A stretch of 64,000 nucleotides of DNA from Faecalibacterium sp. UBA1762 (lineage in GTDB: Bacteria; Bacillota; Clostridia; Oscillospirales; Ruminococcaceae), in assembly GCA_002314755.1 (NCBI GenBank), contig DCHC01000024.1:10051-74050 (forward strand), given 5' to 3'. Position numbers and translations under genes: made by a program. This document shows positions 43,835 to 51,373 of the stretch, piece after piece; positions within the stretch are counted from its first letter, which is position 1; each line of letters begins with the position of its first letter. The notes below the pieces were generated by a model. The model was given only the letters and a program-made list of their open reading frames with translations, made no database searches and was not told the origin of the DNA.

Positions 43835-45352
43835 TCAGGTTTTAGCCTTTTGGCGGCTGCGGATGAACAGCAGCACGGTTAGGATTAGTACAGAGCCGAT
43901 TGCAAGGCAGATAACAGCGTTTTGGATAAAGCCTGCCAGAATGTAGCAGACAAAGCTGACACCGGCAACAGTCAGGGCGTAGGGCAGCTGCGTAGAAACA
44001 TGGGAGACATGATCAACGTTGGCACCGGCAGAAGCCATGATGGTAGTGTCAGAGATGGGGCTGCAGTGGTCACCGCAGACAGCACCTGCCAGGCAGGCGG
44101 AGATACCGACAATCATCAGCGGACTGGAGGTATCGAAGATAGCGGTAACAATGGGAATCAGAATGCCGAAGGTGCCCCAGGAGGTACCGGTGGCAAAAGC
44201 AAGACCGCAGGCAACCAGGAAGATGATGGCGGGCAGCATATTGAACAGACCCTCGGAAGCGCCCTTAACAACGCCCTCAACAAAATCAGCAGCACCCAGC
44301 ATACCGGTCATGCTCTTTAAAGAAACAGCAAAGGTCAGAATCAACAGAGCAGGAACCATGGCATTGAAGCCCTTGGGTACACATTCCATAACGGTCTTGA
44401 AGTTGACAACACGGCGAATCAGCAGATAGACAATGGTCAGCAGCAGGGCGATCAGAGCACCCCACGGCAGGCCGATAAAGGCATCTGTGTTACCGAAGGC
44501 GGCGATAAAATCACCGGCGCAATCGGTGCCGCCCCAGGCGTCCACGCCGAAGAAACCGCCGACATAAATCAAGCCCAGAACACAACAGACGATCAGCAAC
44601 AGGACGGGGTGCATCATATCAATTACGCGGGCACGGTTATTTTCCACGCTCTCGTCATTGCCCAGGCTGCCCAATTCATACTTCTGCATGGCTGTCAGCT
44701 CGGCGGCTGCCATGGGGCCGTAGTCTACACCGATAATGCTCAAAGCAATGATAAAGACAAAGGTCAGCAGAGAATAGAAGTTAAAGGGAATGGCACGGAC
44801 AAATAGCTGAATGCCGGAAATGCCGGTATCCAGATCGGCTGCAACGCCGGAGACGGCAGCGGCCCAACTGGAGATGGGAGCAATCATGCAGACCGGTGCG
44901 GCAGTAGCATCAATCAAGTAAGCCAGCTTTGCGCGGCTGATGCGCTGCTTATCTGTCAGCGGACGCATAACAGCTCCGACGGTCAGACAATTGAAGTAGT
45001 CATCAATGAAGATCAGAACGCCCAAAGCAAAGGTGGCGAGCATGGTGCCGGGACGGCTTTTGACATGGCTGGCGGCCCATTTGCCGAAAGCGGCGCTGCC
45101 GCCGGTGGCATTGACCAGAGCCACAAAAATGCCCAGGATAACCAGGAACAGGAAGATACCGGCATTATCAGAAATTGCGGTAATCAGACCGCCATTAACA
45201 ATGGTATCCATAGTGGCTACAGGGGCAAAGTTGTTGACCAACAAAGCGCCGACCACGATGCCCACAAACAGGGAAGAGTAGGTCTCTTTGGTAATCAGTG
45301 CCAGGGCGATTGCGATAATCGGTGGCAACAAAGACCAGATCGTTGCGTACAT
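43835..45352 (-). CDS. lysW: NhaC-family transporter, predicted lysine transporter (LysW type)
   Basis: A 505-residue membrane protein of the NhaC/ion-transporter superfamily with about 11-12 helices. GVLIFIDDYFNCLTVGAVMRP with the paired acidic residues and DATAAPVCMIAPISSW are family signatures, ATGTSWGTFGI lies near 390 and the GDHCSPISDTT loop near 425. By sequence alone it would be called a Na+/H+ antiporter. The lysine riboswitch in its leader instead points to lysine transport, as predicted earlier for NhaC-like LysW proteins in other Firmicutes. AGGAGG lies eight bases before the ATG. The gene has its own promoter and terminator. Confidence 0.85.
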   Translation of the reverse strand: MYATIWSLLPPIIAIALALITKETYSSLFVGIVVGALLVNNFAPVATMDTIVNGGLITAISDNAGIFLFLVILGIFVALVNATGGSAAFGKWAASHVKSRPGTMLATFALGVLIFIDDYFNCLTVGAVMRPLTDKQRISRAKLAYLIDATAAPVCMIAPISSWAAAVSGVAADLDTGISGIQLFVRAIPFNFYSLLTFVFIIALSIIGVDYGPMAAAELTAMQKYELGSLGNDESVENNRARVIDMMHPVLLLIVCCVLGLIYVGGFFGVDAWGGTDCAGDFIAAFGNTDAFIGLPWGALIALLLTIVYLLIRRVVNFKTVMECVPKGFNAMVPALLILTFAVSLKSMTGMLGAADFVEGVVKGASEGLFNMLPAIIFLVACGLAFATGTSWGTFGILIPIVTAIFDTSSPLMIVGISACLAGAVCGDHCSPISDTTIMASAGANVDHVSHVSTQLPYALTVAGVSFVCYILAGFIQNAVICLAIGSVLILTVLLFIRSRQKAKT

Positions 45353-45388
45353 AGTGTTATCCTCCTAAATCATTTTTTCCGGAAAAAC

Positions 45389-45426
45389 AAAAAACATGAA
45401 ACGAAATTGAGCAGTCCGTTTCATGT
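45389..45426 (-). terminator. Riboswitch expression-platform terminator
   Basis: On the minus strand ACATGAAAC pairs with GTTTCATGT across a 15-base loop, followed by TTTTTTGTTTTT. It sits about 40 bases after the lysine aptamer and 37 bases before the NhaC start, so lysine binding should cause premature termination. Confidence 0.85.
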
Positions 45427-45463
45427 CAGGCATCACATATACGAAAAAATGCATATGCAGTAT

Positions 45464-45637
45464 CTGAAATGACAGCGCTCCACAATTTCTTGTGACAGTC
45501 CGACACATATTCTGTGTCGACCCAGCAAACAACCCTCTGGCAACGGATTGTTCACTTCGGCAGCTGCCCTGTTCCTTCCCCTGTGTTCGCCAACCCTGCG
45601 GGGAGTACTTGTGACACGCTGCGCCTCCATCATCATC
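45464..45637 (-). promoter_or_regulatory. Lysine riboswitch (L box)
   Basis: Read on the minus strand, the conserved core elements appear in the right order: GGAGGCGC, ACAAGTA, AGGGGAAGG, GCCGAAG, GCTGGG, ACTGTCACAAG and GTGGAGCGCT. The 5' GGAGGCGC and 3' GAGCGCT segments lie at the P1 base. This is the five-stem aptamer that binds free L-lysine. Confidence 0.94.
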
Positions 45638-45694
45638 AATATCGATTCAGTTTTTATCCCTCCGGCGACATTTTATGCCGTTTGGAATGTGTTT

Positions 45695-45723
45695 ATGTTA
45701 ACATTTTTAAAATGTGCTGTCAA
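45695..45723 (-). promoter_or_regulatory. Promoter of the lysine riboswitch transcript
   Basis: Perfect TTGACA, 17 bases, TAACAT on the minus strand, about 50 bases before the aptamer. The remaining gap to the XRE gene (45724-45800) is AT-rich with no other feature. Confidence 0.75.
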
Positions 45724-45800
45724 CTGTTTTTTCACAAATCTGCACTTTTGTTAATCACAACGAAATTGCAATAGGAAAAATGTGCAGTTTACACAGAATT

Positions 45801-46022
45801 TTACAGGCAACTTGCAGGCGGGTAAGGGTCAAATCGGTCGGTTAAACCCAAAAGATAATCGGTAGAAGTGCCGTAAAATCGGGCTAAAGCAATTAAAATC
45901 TCAATGGGCAAACCCCGTTGCCCGTTTTCATATTGGGAGTAGGTATTCTGCCGGATATGCAAAATTTGTGCCAGTTGTGTTTGCGTTAAATCACGGTCTT
46001 CCCGCATATCTTTTAACCGCAT
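45801..46022 (-). CDS. XRE-family helix-turn-helix regulator (minimal)
   Basis: A 73-residue protein that is almost only a Cro/CI-type helix-turn-helix (residues about 3-60: LTQTQLAQILHIRQNTYSQYENG is the helix pair, then LARFYGTSTDYLLGL). It has no ligand or protease domain, so it is a small repressor or activator. It is divergent from the zinc-ribbon gene, with a long dyad between them that is a good candidate for its operator. The upstream Shine-Dalgarno region contains GGAAAGGGGG. Confidence 0.85.
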   Translation of the reverse strand: MRLKDMREDRDLTQTQLAQILHIRQNTYSQYENGQRGLPIEILIALARFYGTSTDYLLGLTDRFDPYPPASCL

Positions 46023-46058
46023 CAGGTACCCGCCCCCTTTCCAGCACTATTATATACA

Positions 46059-46098
46059 ATCACGAAATGAGATATTGAAATATATCTCAAATTGTGAT
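46059..46098. promoter_or_regulatory. Dyad operator between the XRE and zinc-ribbon genes
   Basis: ATCAC...TGAGATAT and ATATCTCA...GTGAT are inverted arms centred near 46078 (about 40 bases). On the plus strand they overlap a TTGAAA at 46075-46080 and an extended -10-like TGTGATAAT (46093-46101). This is the arrangement of an autorepressor operator. The regulator is inferred to be the adjacent XRE protein. Confidence 0.6.
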
Positions 46099-46101
46099 AA
46101 T

Positions 46102-46863
46102 ATGGCAAAAGGGGGATTAACCCAAAAGGAGGATTTGAAAATAAACGAAGAAAACAATGCTATCGAACAAGCAATTGAAGCTACAGACAGGCAGAATAGC
46201 TGTAGCAAGTGTGGGACAGCATTAACCGAGGGACAAAAGTACTGCCCCAAATGCGGAGCCGCGCAAAATGCAAACCGAAAAGAATGTCCTAAATGCGGTT
46301 CTGTTTTGGAAAGTGATCAAGTCTTCTGTCCTAATTGTGGGCATAGAATTCGAAAAAAGACAAAGTTATTATGGTTAGTCATCGTTGTTGTGGTACTGAC
46401 AACAATATTTGGCTTATTTGGACAAAGACTTTTTTTGACACAACCGGAAAAAATAGCGGTTCAAGCTGTAAAGGAACTGCAGGATACATTGTTAGCACCA
46501 GATACGATTCATATAATGAAAATCGGAGTACTTGAAAAAAATAAAGTGGAAGAAATTTATGGTAGCTGGGAGTATAATTGGCTTGTATATGTGTATTATT
46601 CTGCTGCTAATAAGGGCGGTGGGATAACCGACAAGGAATGCATAATTGGTTTAAATGATGATGGCGATATAAATATCACCAGGTATAAAGAGGATTACGA
46701 ACTGGAAGAGGATGAGTTTCTTTATTTTCTTGTTAACAGAAAAATTACAATGATTGGCAAATACCTCGATATTAAAAAGATTGTGAACGGTGTTGAGGTA
46801 CCCATAAATGAAGGAGGAATGTATCAACTTAGCGCTGAGAAAATTGAAAAACTTGTCAAATAG
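46102..46863 (+). CDS. Double zinc-ribbon, single-pass membrane protein
   Basis: About 250 residues. Two zinc ribbons of the CxxC...CPxCG kind lie in the N-terminal third (CSKCGTALTEGQKYCPKCG and CPKCGSVLESDQVFCPNCG), followed by one hydrophobic helix (LLWLVIVVVVLTTIFGLFG) and a 140-residue domain probably outside the membrane. I do not recognise the C-terminal domain. The start is unclear: the ATG at 46102 overlaps the -10, whereas the only strong ribosome site, AAAAGGAGG at 46124-46132, points to TTG 46135 or even ATA 46141. Codon use is more AT-rich than its neighbours, which suggests a different origin. Confidence 0.75.
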   Translation: MAKGGLTQKEDLKINEENNAIEQAIEATDRQNSCSKCGTALTEGQKYCPKCGAAQNANRKECPKCGSVLESDQVFCPNCGHRIRKKTKLLWLVIVVVVLTTIFGLFGQRLFLTQPEKIAVQAVKELQDTLLAPDTIHIMKIGVLEKNKVEEIYGSWEYNWLVYVYYSAANKGGGITDKECIIGLNDDGDINITRYKEDYELEEDEFLYFLVNRKITMIGKYLDIKKIVNGVEVPINEGGMYQLSAEKIEKLVK

Positions 46864-46882
46864 GATAGCTAAAAGTTACAAC

Positions 46883-46919
46883 AAAAGGGGAGCACTGCAA
46901 ACGCAATGCTCCCCTTTTA
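46883..46919. terminator. Bidirectional terminator
   Basis: A perfect 12-bp stem, AAAAGGGGAGCA with TGCTCCCCTTTT. It ends the zinc-ribbon gene and, in reverse, the 58-residue gene opposite. Confidence 0.88.
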
Positions 46920-46958
46920 GTAGTAATGGCAATTCTCGTATTCTTCTTCTGCGTCGGT

Positions 46959-47135
46959 TCACTCACCGGATATTTCGCTTTCCCATTTTGCGGCGGGCAT
47001 ATCCTGGTTGATAAGCATCTGCTCATATTCGGCAAGCTCTTTATCTCGCTTGCGCATGTACAGCCAAATGCCCAACACGGCACCCGCCAAGGTGCAAAAA
47101 GTAGCAAGCAACGTGATCCAAACAGATTTTTTCAT
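46959..47135 (-). CDS. Small membrane protein, 58 residues
   Basis: A short gene below usual length cutoffs. The protein begins MKKSVWITLLATFCTLAGAV and continues to about residue 26 as one membrane helix, then a charged cytoplasmic-like tail (MRKRDKELAEYEQML...) ending SGE. AAGGAGG lies nine bases before the ATG, a TTGTAA-17-TATAAT promoter lies upstream, and a terminator lies downstream, so it is very likely expressed. A C6/G6 hairpin (47164-47181) is in the leader. I do not recognise a family; it resembles a small regulatory or envelope-associated peptide. Confidence 0.78.
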   Translation of the reverse strand: MKKSVWITLLATFCTLAGAVLGIWLYMRKRDKELAEYEQMLINQDMPAAKWESEISGE

Positions 47136-47214
47136 AAGATATACGCCTCCTTATTACATGCAGCCCCCCAAAAAGGGGGGGCAAGTTTGAAATCAAAAAA
47201 TAGTCCCTGCCCCT

Positions 47215-47243
47215 ATTATATCCGGACAAAACAATTTTTACAA
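47215..47243 (-). promoter_or_regulatory. Promoter of the 58-residue membrane protein
   Basis: TTGTAA, 17 bases, perfect TATAAT on the minus strand, 80 bases before the start. Confidence 0.75.
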
Positions 47244-47321
47244 GAACCCCAATGCGCAAAACTGCAATTTTACAAGCTTTTTACAGGACAGACATACTGC
47301 TTTTAGGCTGTGGGTGCCCAA

Positions 47322-48473
47322 TCAGACGGTTTTGCCGTCATCCTGTAGCAGAAACATCTGGCCGGGGGCTAGCCATTCGTCAAAGCTTTGGCCGAAAATA
47401 CTGCCCTGCACCCGCTCAATATCCCGCTGGCGGTTATTGACAATGACGGTAAAGTCACCGTCAGAGGACGCAAAGCGGGAAAGAATCAGCTCGCCGCGGT
47501 AATCACAGGAAAACTGTAACCCGGGAATATCCCCATGGGTGTACAGCGCAGTTCCACCCCAGCTGCGTCCGGTATGCCAGACCTTTTGCAGGGTGGCGGA
47601 AAAAATCCGCCCGGCATAGTAATCCATAAAAATCCGGTTGGTGCGGCGCAATCTGCCGTACATCTCTGTCTTTTTGTAGTACAGATCAAAAGGAGATTCC
47701 CGGTAGGAGCTTTCCTTATACCGTCCATACAGGTAAAACCACAAAAGCCCTTTTGCCCCGTGGGCAACAGCGGTCGAAAGCTGCCAGCGTAAGTCGTCTT
47801 CAGTGGGCACGCGGTAATGCCAGTGTCCGACCGAGAGCAAGGTGGTCCAGAAGGGTACACCTGCATTTTCCGCAGCAAGACGGTATTGATTCAGGTTATA
47901 GAAATAGTTTTCGATACCGAATTCCTCAAAATAATATCGGCACTGGGCGTAGCAGTCATAGCTCAGCAGCGGCAGACCGGATTTTTTGACGGTATCGGAC
48001 AGGAACGCAGAGTATCCGGCGCTCGGTACCCCGGTGAGCTTTTCAAAGTTATCCTCAAACATGGGGATAAAATTGACAAACGGCCGGGCATACTCTTTGA
48101 CAATGGCAATGCTTTGCAGCAGCGCCGGCCAATCCTCTTTTAATGGTTCGTCCCCCACATGGAAAGCCCAAAAGGCGGCATGTCCGGCAAAATCCGCAGC
48201 AGCCTCGGCCACATCTGCCCGGAACGCCGCCTCCCCCACCTGCATCAAATGACGCCAATGGACACGGCAGTCGCAGACGATAAGGGCAATCCCCTGCATT
48301 TCACAGGCGTCCAGCTCCCGCAGAATATGGCTGCGCTCTTTCTCACAAGCCGAGTGCATCTCGCTGCTCATGGCAAGATTCAAGCCTAAGTCATGCCAGT
48401 CCTCGGCGGCGGATTCCGGCTGCAGAATGCCGCAATCCACATAGTTCCAAAAGCCGATTCGGAATTGATCCAT
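47322..48473 (-). CDS. TIM-barrel glycoside-hydrolase-like protein
   Basis: A 383-residue protein that looks like a beta/alpha barrel followed by a small beta domain. It begins MDQFRIGFWNY, and FHVGDEPLKEDW contains an acidic pair at a position where GH42/GH5-like enzymes carry the acid/base. LLSYDCYAQCRYYF and GAKGLLWFYLYG resemble barrel strands. A family cannot be assigned. GGAGGGG lies seven bases before the ATG at 48473, so an in-frame upstream start at 48566 is rejected. No signal peptide. It follows an alpha/beta hydrolase gene closely and may be in its operon. Confidence 0.65.
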   Translation of the reverse strand: MDQFRIGFWNYVDCGILQPESAAEDWHDLGLNLAMSSEMHSACEKERSHILRELDACEMQGIALIVCDCRVHWRHLMQVGEAAFRADVAEAAADFAGHAAFWAFHVGDEPLKEDWPALLQSIAIVKEYARPFVNFIPMFEDNFEKLTGVPSAGYSAFLSDTVKKSGLPLLSYDCYAQCRYYFEEFGIENYFYNLNQYRLAAENAGVPFWTTLLSVGHWHYRVPTEDDLRWQLSTAVAHGAKGLLWFYLYGRYKESSYRESPFDLYYKKTEMYGRLRRTNRIFMDYYAGRIFSATLQKVWHTGRSWGGTALYTHGDIPGLQFSCDYRGELILSRFASSDGDFTVIVNNRQRDIERVQGSIFGQSFDEWLAPGQMFLLQDDGKTV

Positions 48474-48510
48474 TGCAGAACCCCTCCGGTTGTCTGATTT
48501 CGGTATCCGG

Positions 48511-49209
48511 TTACAGTCTGCCGTCAAAGCAATCGTTGACAAATTGACGGATGGGTGCGGTGTCATCCTCTAAGGAATGTGGGTGATGACCGCAACCGGG
48601 CTTGACAATGCCTGTCAGGGGAAGACCGCGCTCGCTGCAAAAGCGTTGCAGCTTTCCGGCGTTTTTGGTAAAATCCACCGCCTCATCGGCATCGCCTGCC
48701 ACTACCAGTGTGGGCAGCCCCAGGGAAAAATATTCCTCCAAACGGTCAATGGGGTTTTCATGCCAGTTGCCAAACAGGGCCTGATCATTGATGCCATATT
48801 CCTCCAGCATCTGCGTATGCTCCGGTATGCCGGGCTGGGGCCAATCCTTTAGGTCCAGCACAGGGGCATCCAGATAGACACCGGAGACGCACTCCGGATA
48901 AAATAGAGCGTAATTAAAGGCGTATAGGCCACCCCGGGAGAAACCGAACAGTACAGGGTTTTCCACCAGACCGTAGTTCAGCATCAGATGCTTTTGAAAT
49001 TCATGCATCAGTCGCACCGCACGGAAGCTGCCGTACATATCACTGATACAATAGTAAACACGGATATAGCCCTCGGCATACAGATCCTGCTCCGCTTTGT
49101 CAAAGGCGGTAAAAAATTCGGTTTTCCAGATCCAGCGTCCGTTGGCGTTTTCGGGAATCCACACTGTTGCCTCATGACCGGCAAAAAGAAAGGTCAGTTT
49201 TTGTTCCAT
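48511..49209 (-). CDS. Alpha/beta hydrolase
   Basis: A 232-residue alpha/beta hydrolase. The nucleophile elbow is GFSRGG, the probable acid Asp is in AGDADEAVD, and the catalytic His is in GCGHHPHSLED near the C-terminus. It lacks a lid insertion and resembles small prolyl-oligopeptidase-like or carboxyl esterases. The neighbouring TIM-barrel protein suggests a carbohydrate ester substrate, which is inference. The start ATG at 49209 follows AAAGGAC. Confidence 0.82.
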   Translation of the reverse strand: MEQKLTFLFAGHEATVWIPENANGRWIWKTEFFTAFDKAEQDLYAEGYIRVYYCISDMYGSFRAVRLMHEFQKHLMLNYGLVENPVLFGFSRGGLYAFNYALFYPECVSGVYLDAPVLDLKDWPQPGIPEHTQMLEEYGINDQALFGNWHENPIDRLEEYFSLGLPTLVVAGDADEAVDFTKNAGKLQRFCSERGLPLTGIVKPGCGHHPHSLEDDTAPIRQFVNDCFDGRL

Positions 49210-49287
49210 AGCGATATCAGTCCTTTATTTCAAATTATTCCGAATTGGACAAAATAACCGGATTCCAGTATTTGGCCAAAGCGGTTA

Positions 49288-49893
49288 TCAGCTTTTGTGT
49301 CCGTGCAATACACCGGACAGCGGCTTGTAAATCAGTAGGCAAAGACCTACATCCAAAAGTCCCTTTACCAGCGTAAAGGGCAGGTTAAAAATGATCAGGC
49401 ATTGCAGCAGACCCGTGACACTTGGAAGAATGGCTTGATACATGGATAGGATGGTTTGCTCCGGCATACCGTAAAACCGGATGTAGGCAGGATAGGTAAC
49501 AAAGTAATTGATCGGGACACTGCACAGCGCCATGGCGGCGGCGCCTGCAAAGGAGCCGGTAACAGCCATAGACCGGGTGCGCCGAAAGCGGTAAACGGCG
49601 CCCGCGATATAGGCAAAAACGGCGCCCATTAAAAAGTTTGCCAGCTCTCCTACCGCTGCGGTCTGGGTCCCCTTGATCAGAATGTGTAAAATATTTTTCA
49701 GCAGACTGATGACAACGCCGTAAGCCGGACCTAAGGCAAACGCGCCGAGCAGTGCGGGCAGATCCGAAAAATCCAACTTGATAAAGCCGGGCACCAGCAT
49801 AGGCAGCGGAAATTCTAAAAACATCAGGATGAAAGCGATGGCGGAAAGCATGGCAGTAACGGTCATGTTTTGTAGCTTGGTGTTGTTTTTCAT
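49288..49893 (-). CDS. ribU: ECF transporter S component, riboflavin type (RibU)
   Basis: A 201-residue membrane protein with six helices. GFIKLDFSDLPALLGAFALGP and LLKNILHILIKG...GELANFLMGA match RibU/YpaA, the riboflavin-binding S component that works with the shared EcfT/EcfA1/EcfA2 module encoded elsewhere. The ATG at 49893 follows CGGAGG by five bases; an in-frame upstream start would extend it into the neighbouring gene. No FMN riboswitch is seen before it, because it lies 40 bases after the SDR gene and is likely cotranscribed with it. Confidence 0.92.
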   Translation of the reverse strand: MKNNTKLQNMTVTAMLSAIAFILMFLEFPLPMLVPGFIKLDFSDLPALLGAFALGPAYGVVISLLKNILHILIKGTQTAAVGELANFLMGAVFAYIAGAVYRFRRTRSMAVTGSFAGAAAMALCSVPINYFVTYPAYIRFYGMPEQTILSMYQAILPSVTGLLQCLIIFNLPFTLVKGLLDVGLCLLIYKPLSGVLHGHKS

Positions 49894-49933
49894 ACAGTCC
49901 TCCGAAAAAAGAAACCGGGAAAGGGCGGCAAAA

Positions 49934-50668
49934 TTATCTTCCGAAACCGCCGTCAACCCCAAGGGTTTGACCGGTGATAAAGGATGCCCGGGAGGAAAGC
50001 AGAAAAGCCACGGCCTTTGCAACCTCCTCCGGTTGTCCCAACCGGCCAAGTGGGGTTTCCTCGGCAAGAGCGGCTTTATCCTGGGTGGAAAAGCCGGACA
50101 TCATATCGGTCTCGATACACCCGGGGGCAACACAGTTTACCCGAATGCCGGAAAGCCCCAGTTCCTTGGCAAGAGCCTGGGTGAAGCTGATGACTGAGCC
50201 CTTGGCGGCGGAATAAGGCACCTCACAGCTGCCGCCGACTACGCCCCAGATGGAGGAGATATTAACAATGCTACCGAATTTGGCATGCAGCATATCCGGT
50301 AAAACTGCCTGTACGGTGCGATACATTCCCTTGGCGGTAATATCAAACATCTCATCCCAGTCCTGCTCGGCGACATCACAGAACATCTGCTGTCTGGCAA
50401 TACCTGCGTTATTTATCAGACCATCGATCATACCAAATTGTCGGCGTATCTTGTCGGCAGCGTCCTGAACGCTTTGCGTAGAGCGCACATCCGTCTGTAC
50501 GGCCAGCGCCTTACCGGGGTAAAGCAGATTCAGCCGGTCGCACAGCTCCCTGGCCTTTTCCGGGTGGGAACACCAGCCGACAGCAACCTGCCATCCGTCA
50601 GCGGCAAGCTCCCCGGCACAGGCGGCTCCGATACCCCGGCTGCCGCCTGTAATCCATACGGTATTCAT
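49934..50668 (-). CDS. SDR-family reductase (FabG-like)
   Basis: A 244-residue short-chain dehydrogenase. The cofactor motif TGGSRGIG is at residue 7, NNAG near 86, the catalytic Ser-Tyr-Lys set is visible in the INISSIWG and VPYSAAKG segments, and the C-terminus ends ITGQTLGVDGGF. This is the FabG/3-oxoacyl-ACP reductase group. It is not in a fatty-acid cluster, so another carbonyl substrate is possible. AAAGGATGG precedes the ATG at 50668. Confidence 0.88.
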   Translation of the reverse strand: MNTVWITGGSRGIGAACAGELAADGWQVAVGWCSHPEKARELCDRLNLLYPGKALAVQTDVRSTQSVQDAADKIRRQFGMIDGLINNAGIARQQMFCDVAEQDWDEMFDITAKGMYRTVQAVLPDMLHAKFGSIVNISSIWGVVGGSCEVPYSAAKGSVISFTQALAKELGLSGIRVNCVAPGCIETDMMSGFSTQDKAALAEETPLGRLGQPEEVAKAVAFLLSSRASFITGQTLGVDGGFGR

Positions 50669-50736
50669 TGTTGAAAACCATCCTTTGTCAAAAATGAATG
50701 ATAGGCGTGAAAACGGTGCAAAATGATGGGACGGAA

Positions 50737-51318
50737 TCATTTTCCCGGCCGTGGCAGTATTTTTGTGCTGCCAATAGCAGACTTTTCCGTCGCAGGAAGT
50801 ACCGGGGAGAGTTTGCGCTGGGGCGCAGTCTTCAGCCGAAGACGCAGCTGCTGAAAAAATTTCTGTAACAGCGCCTGGCATTCCTCCCCACAGATATCCG
50901 GTACTATTTGCGGTATGTGGTTAAAGGGCAGGCTGAACAAATCCGTCACACTGCCGCAGCAACCGGCTTTGGCATCCTTTGCACCGTATACCACCCGGCG
51001 TAGACGGCTATTGATAATGGCCCCGGCACACATGGGACAGGGCTCCAGGGTGACATACATCTCACAGTCCCAAAGCTGCCAACCACCCCGCATTTGACAT
51101 GCCCTGCTTATGGCAAGACACTCGGCATGGGCAAGGGCGTTTCCGTCCGTTTCCCGTTGATTGTAGGCGGCGGCGATGACCTGACCGTGCCTTACAATGA
51201 TGGCGCCTACCGGAACCTCGCCCAAAGCGGCGGCAACCCTTGCCTCCTGCAAGGCAAGATGCATAAACTGTTCATCTGTTTGCGATGTTGCGGGTAGACG
51301 CTGCGGCTGCTGTACCAT
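50737..51318 (-). CDS. tadA: tRNA adenosine deaminase TadA
   Basis: A 193-residue deaminase that makes inosine at A34 of tRNA-Arg(ACG). The zinc site is His64-Ala-Glu66 in AHAE and PCPMC with Cys94 and Cys97. The C-terminal tail of 40 residues is rich in Arg/Lys/Pro and longer than most TadA. AGAGGAG lies eight bases before the ATG. It is followed by the SDR and ribU genes, and preceded by pepT after 55 bases. Confidence 0.95.
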   Translation of the reverse strand: MVQQPQRLPATSQTDEQFMHLALQEARVAAALGEVPVGAIIVRHGQVIAAAYNQRETDGNALAHAECLAISRACQMRGGWQLWDCEMYVTLEPCPMCAGAIINSRLRRVVYGAKDAKAGCCGSVTDLFSLPFNHIPQIVPDICGEECQALLQKFFQQLRLRLKTAPQRKLSPVLPATEKSAIGSTKILPRPGK

Positions 51319-51373
51319 AGATATTACTCCTCTGAAAGGTTACAGTTTCACACAGTCAAAAGGCTGGTTCCGG

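Noticed and set aside
49894..50067. FMN riboswitch or N-terminal extension before ribU.
   Set aside because: The extension overlaps the end of the SDR gene, and the 40-base gap has no room for an FMN aptamer.
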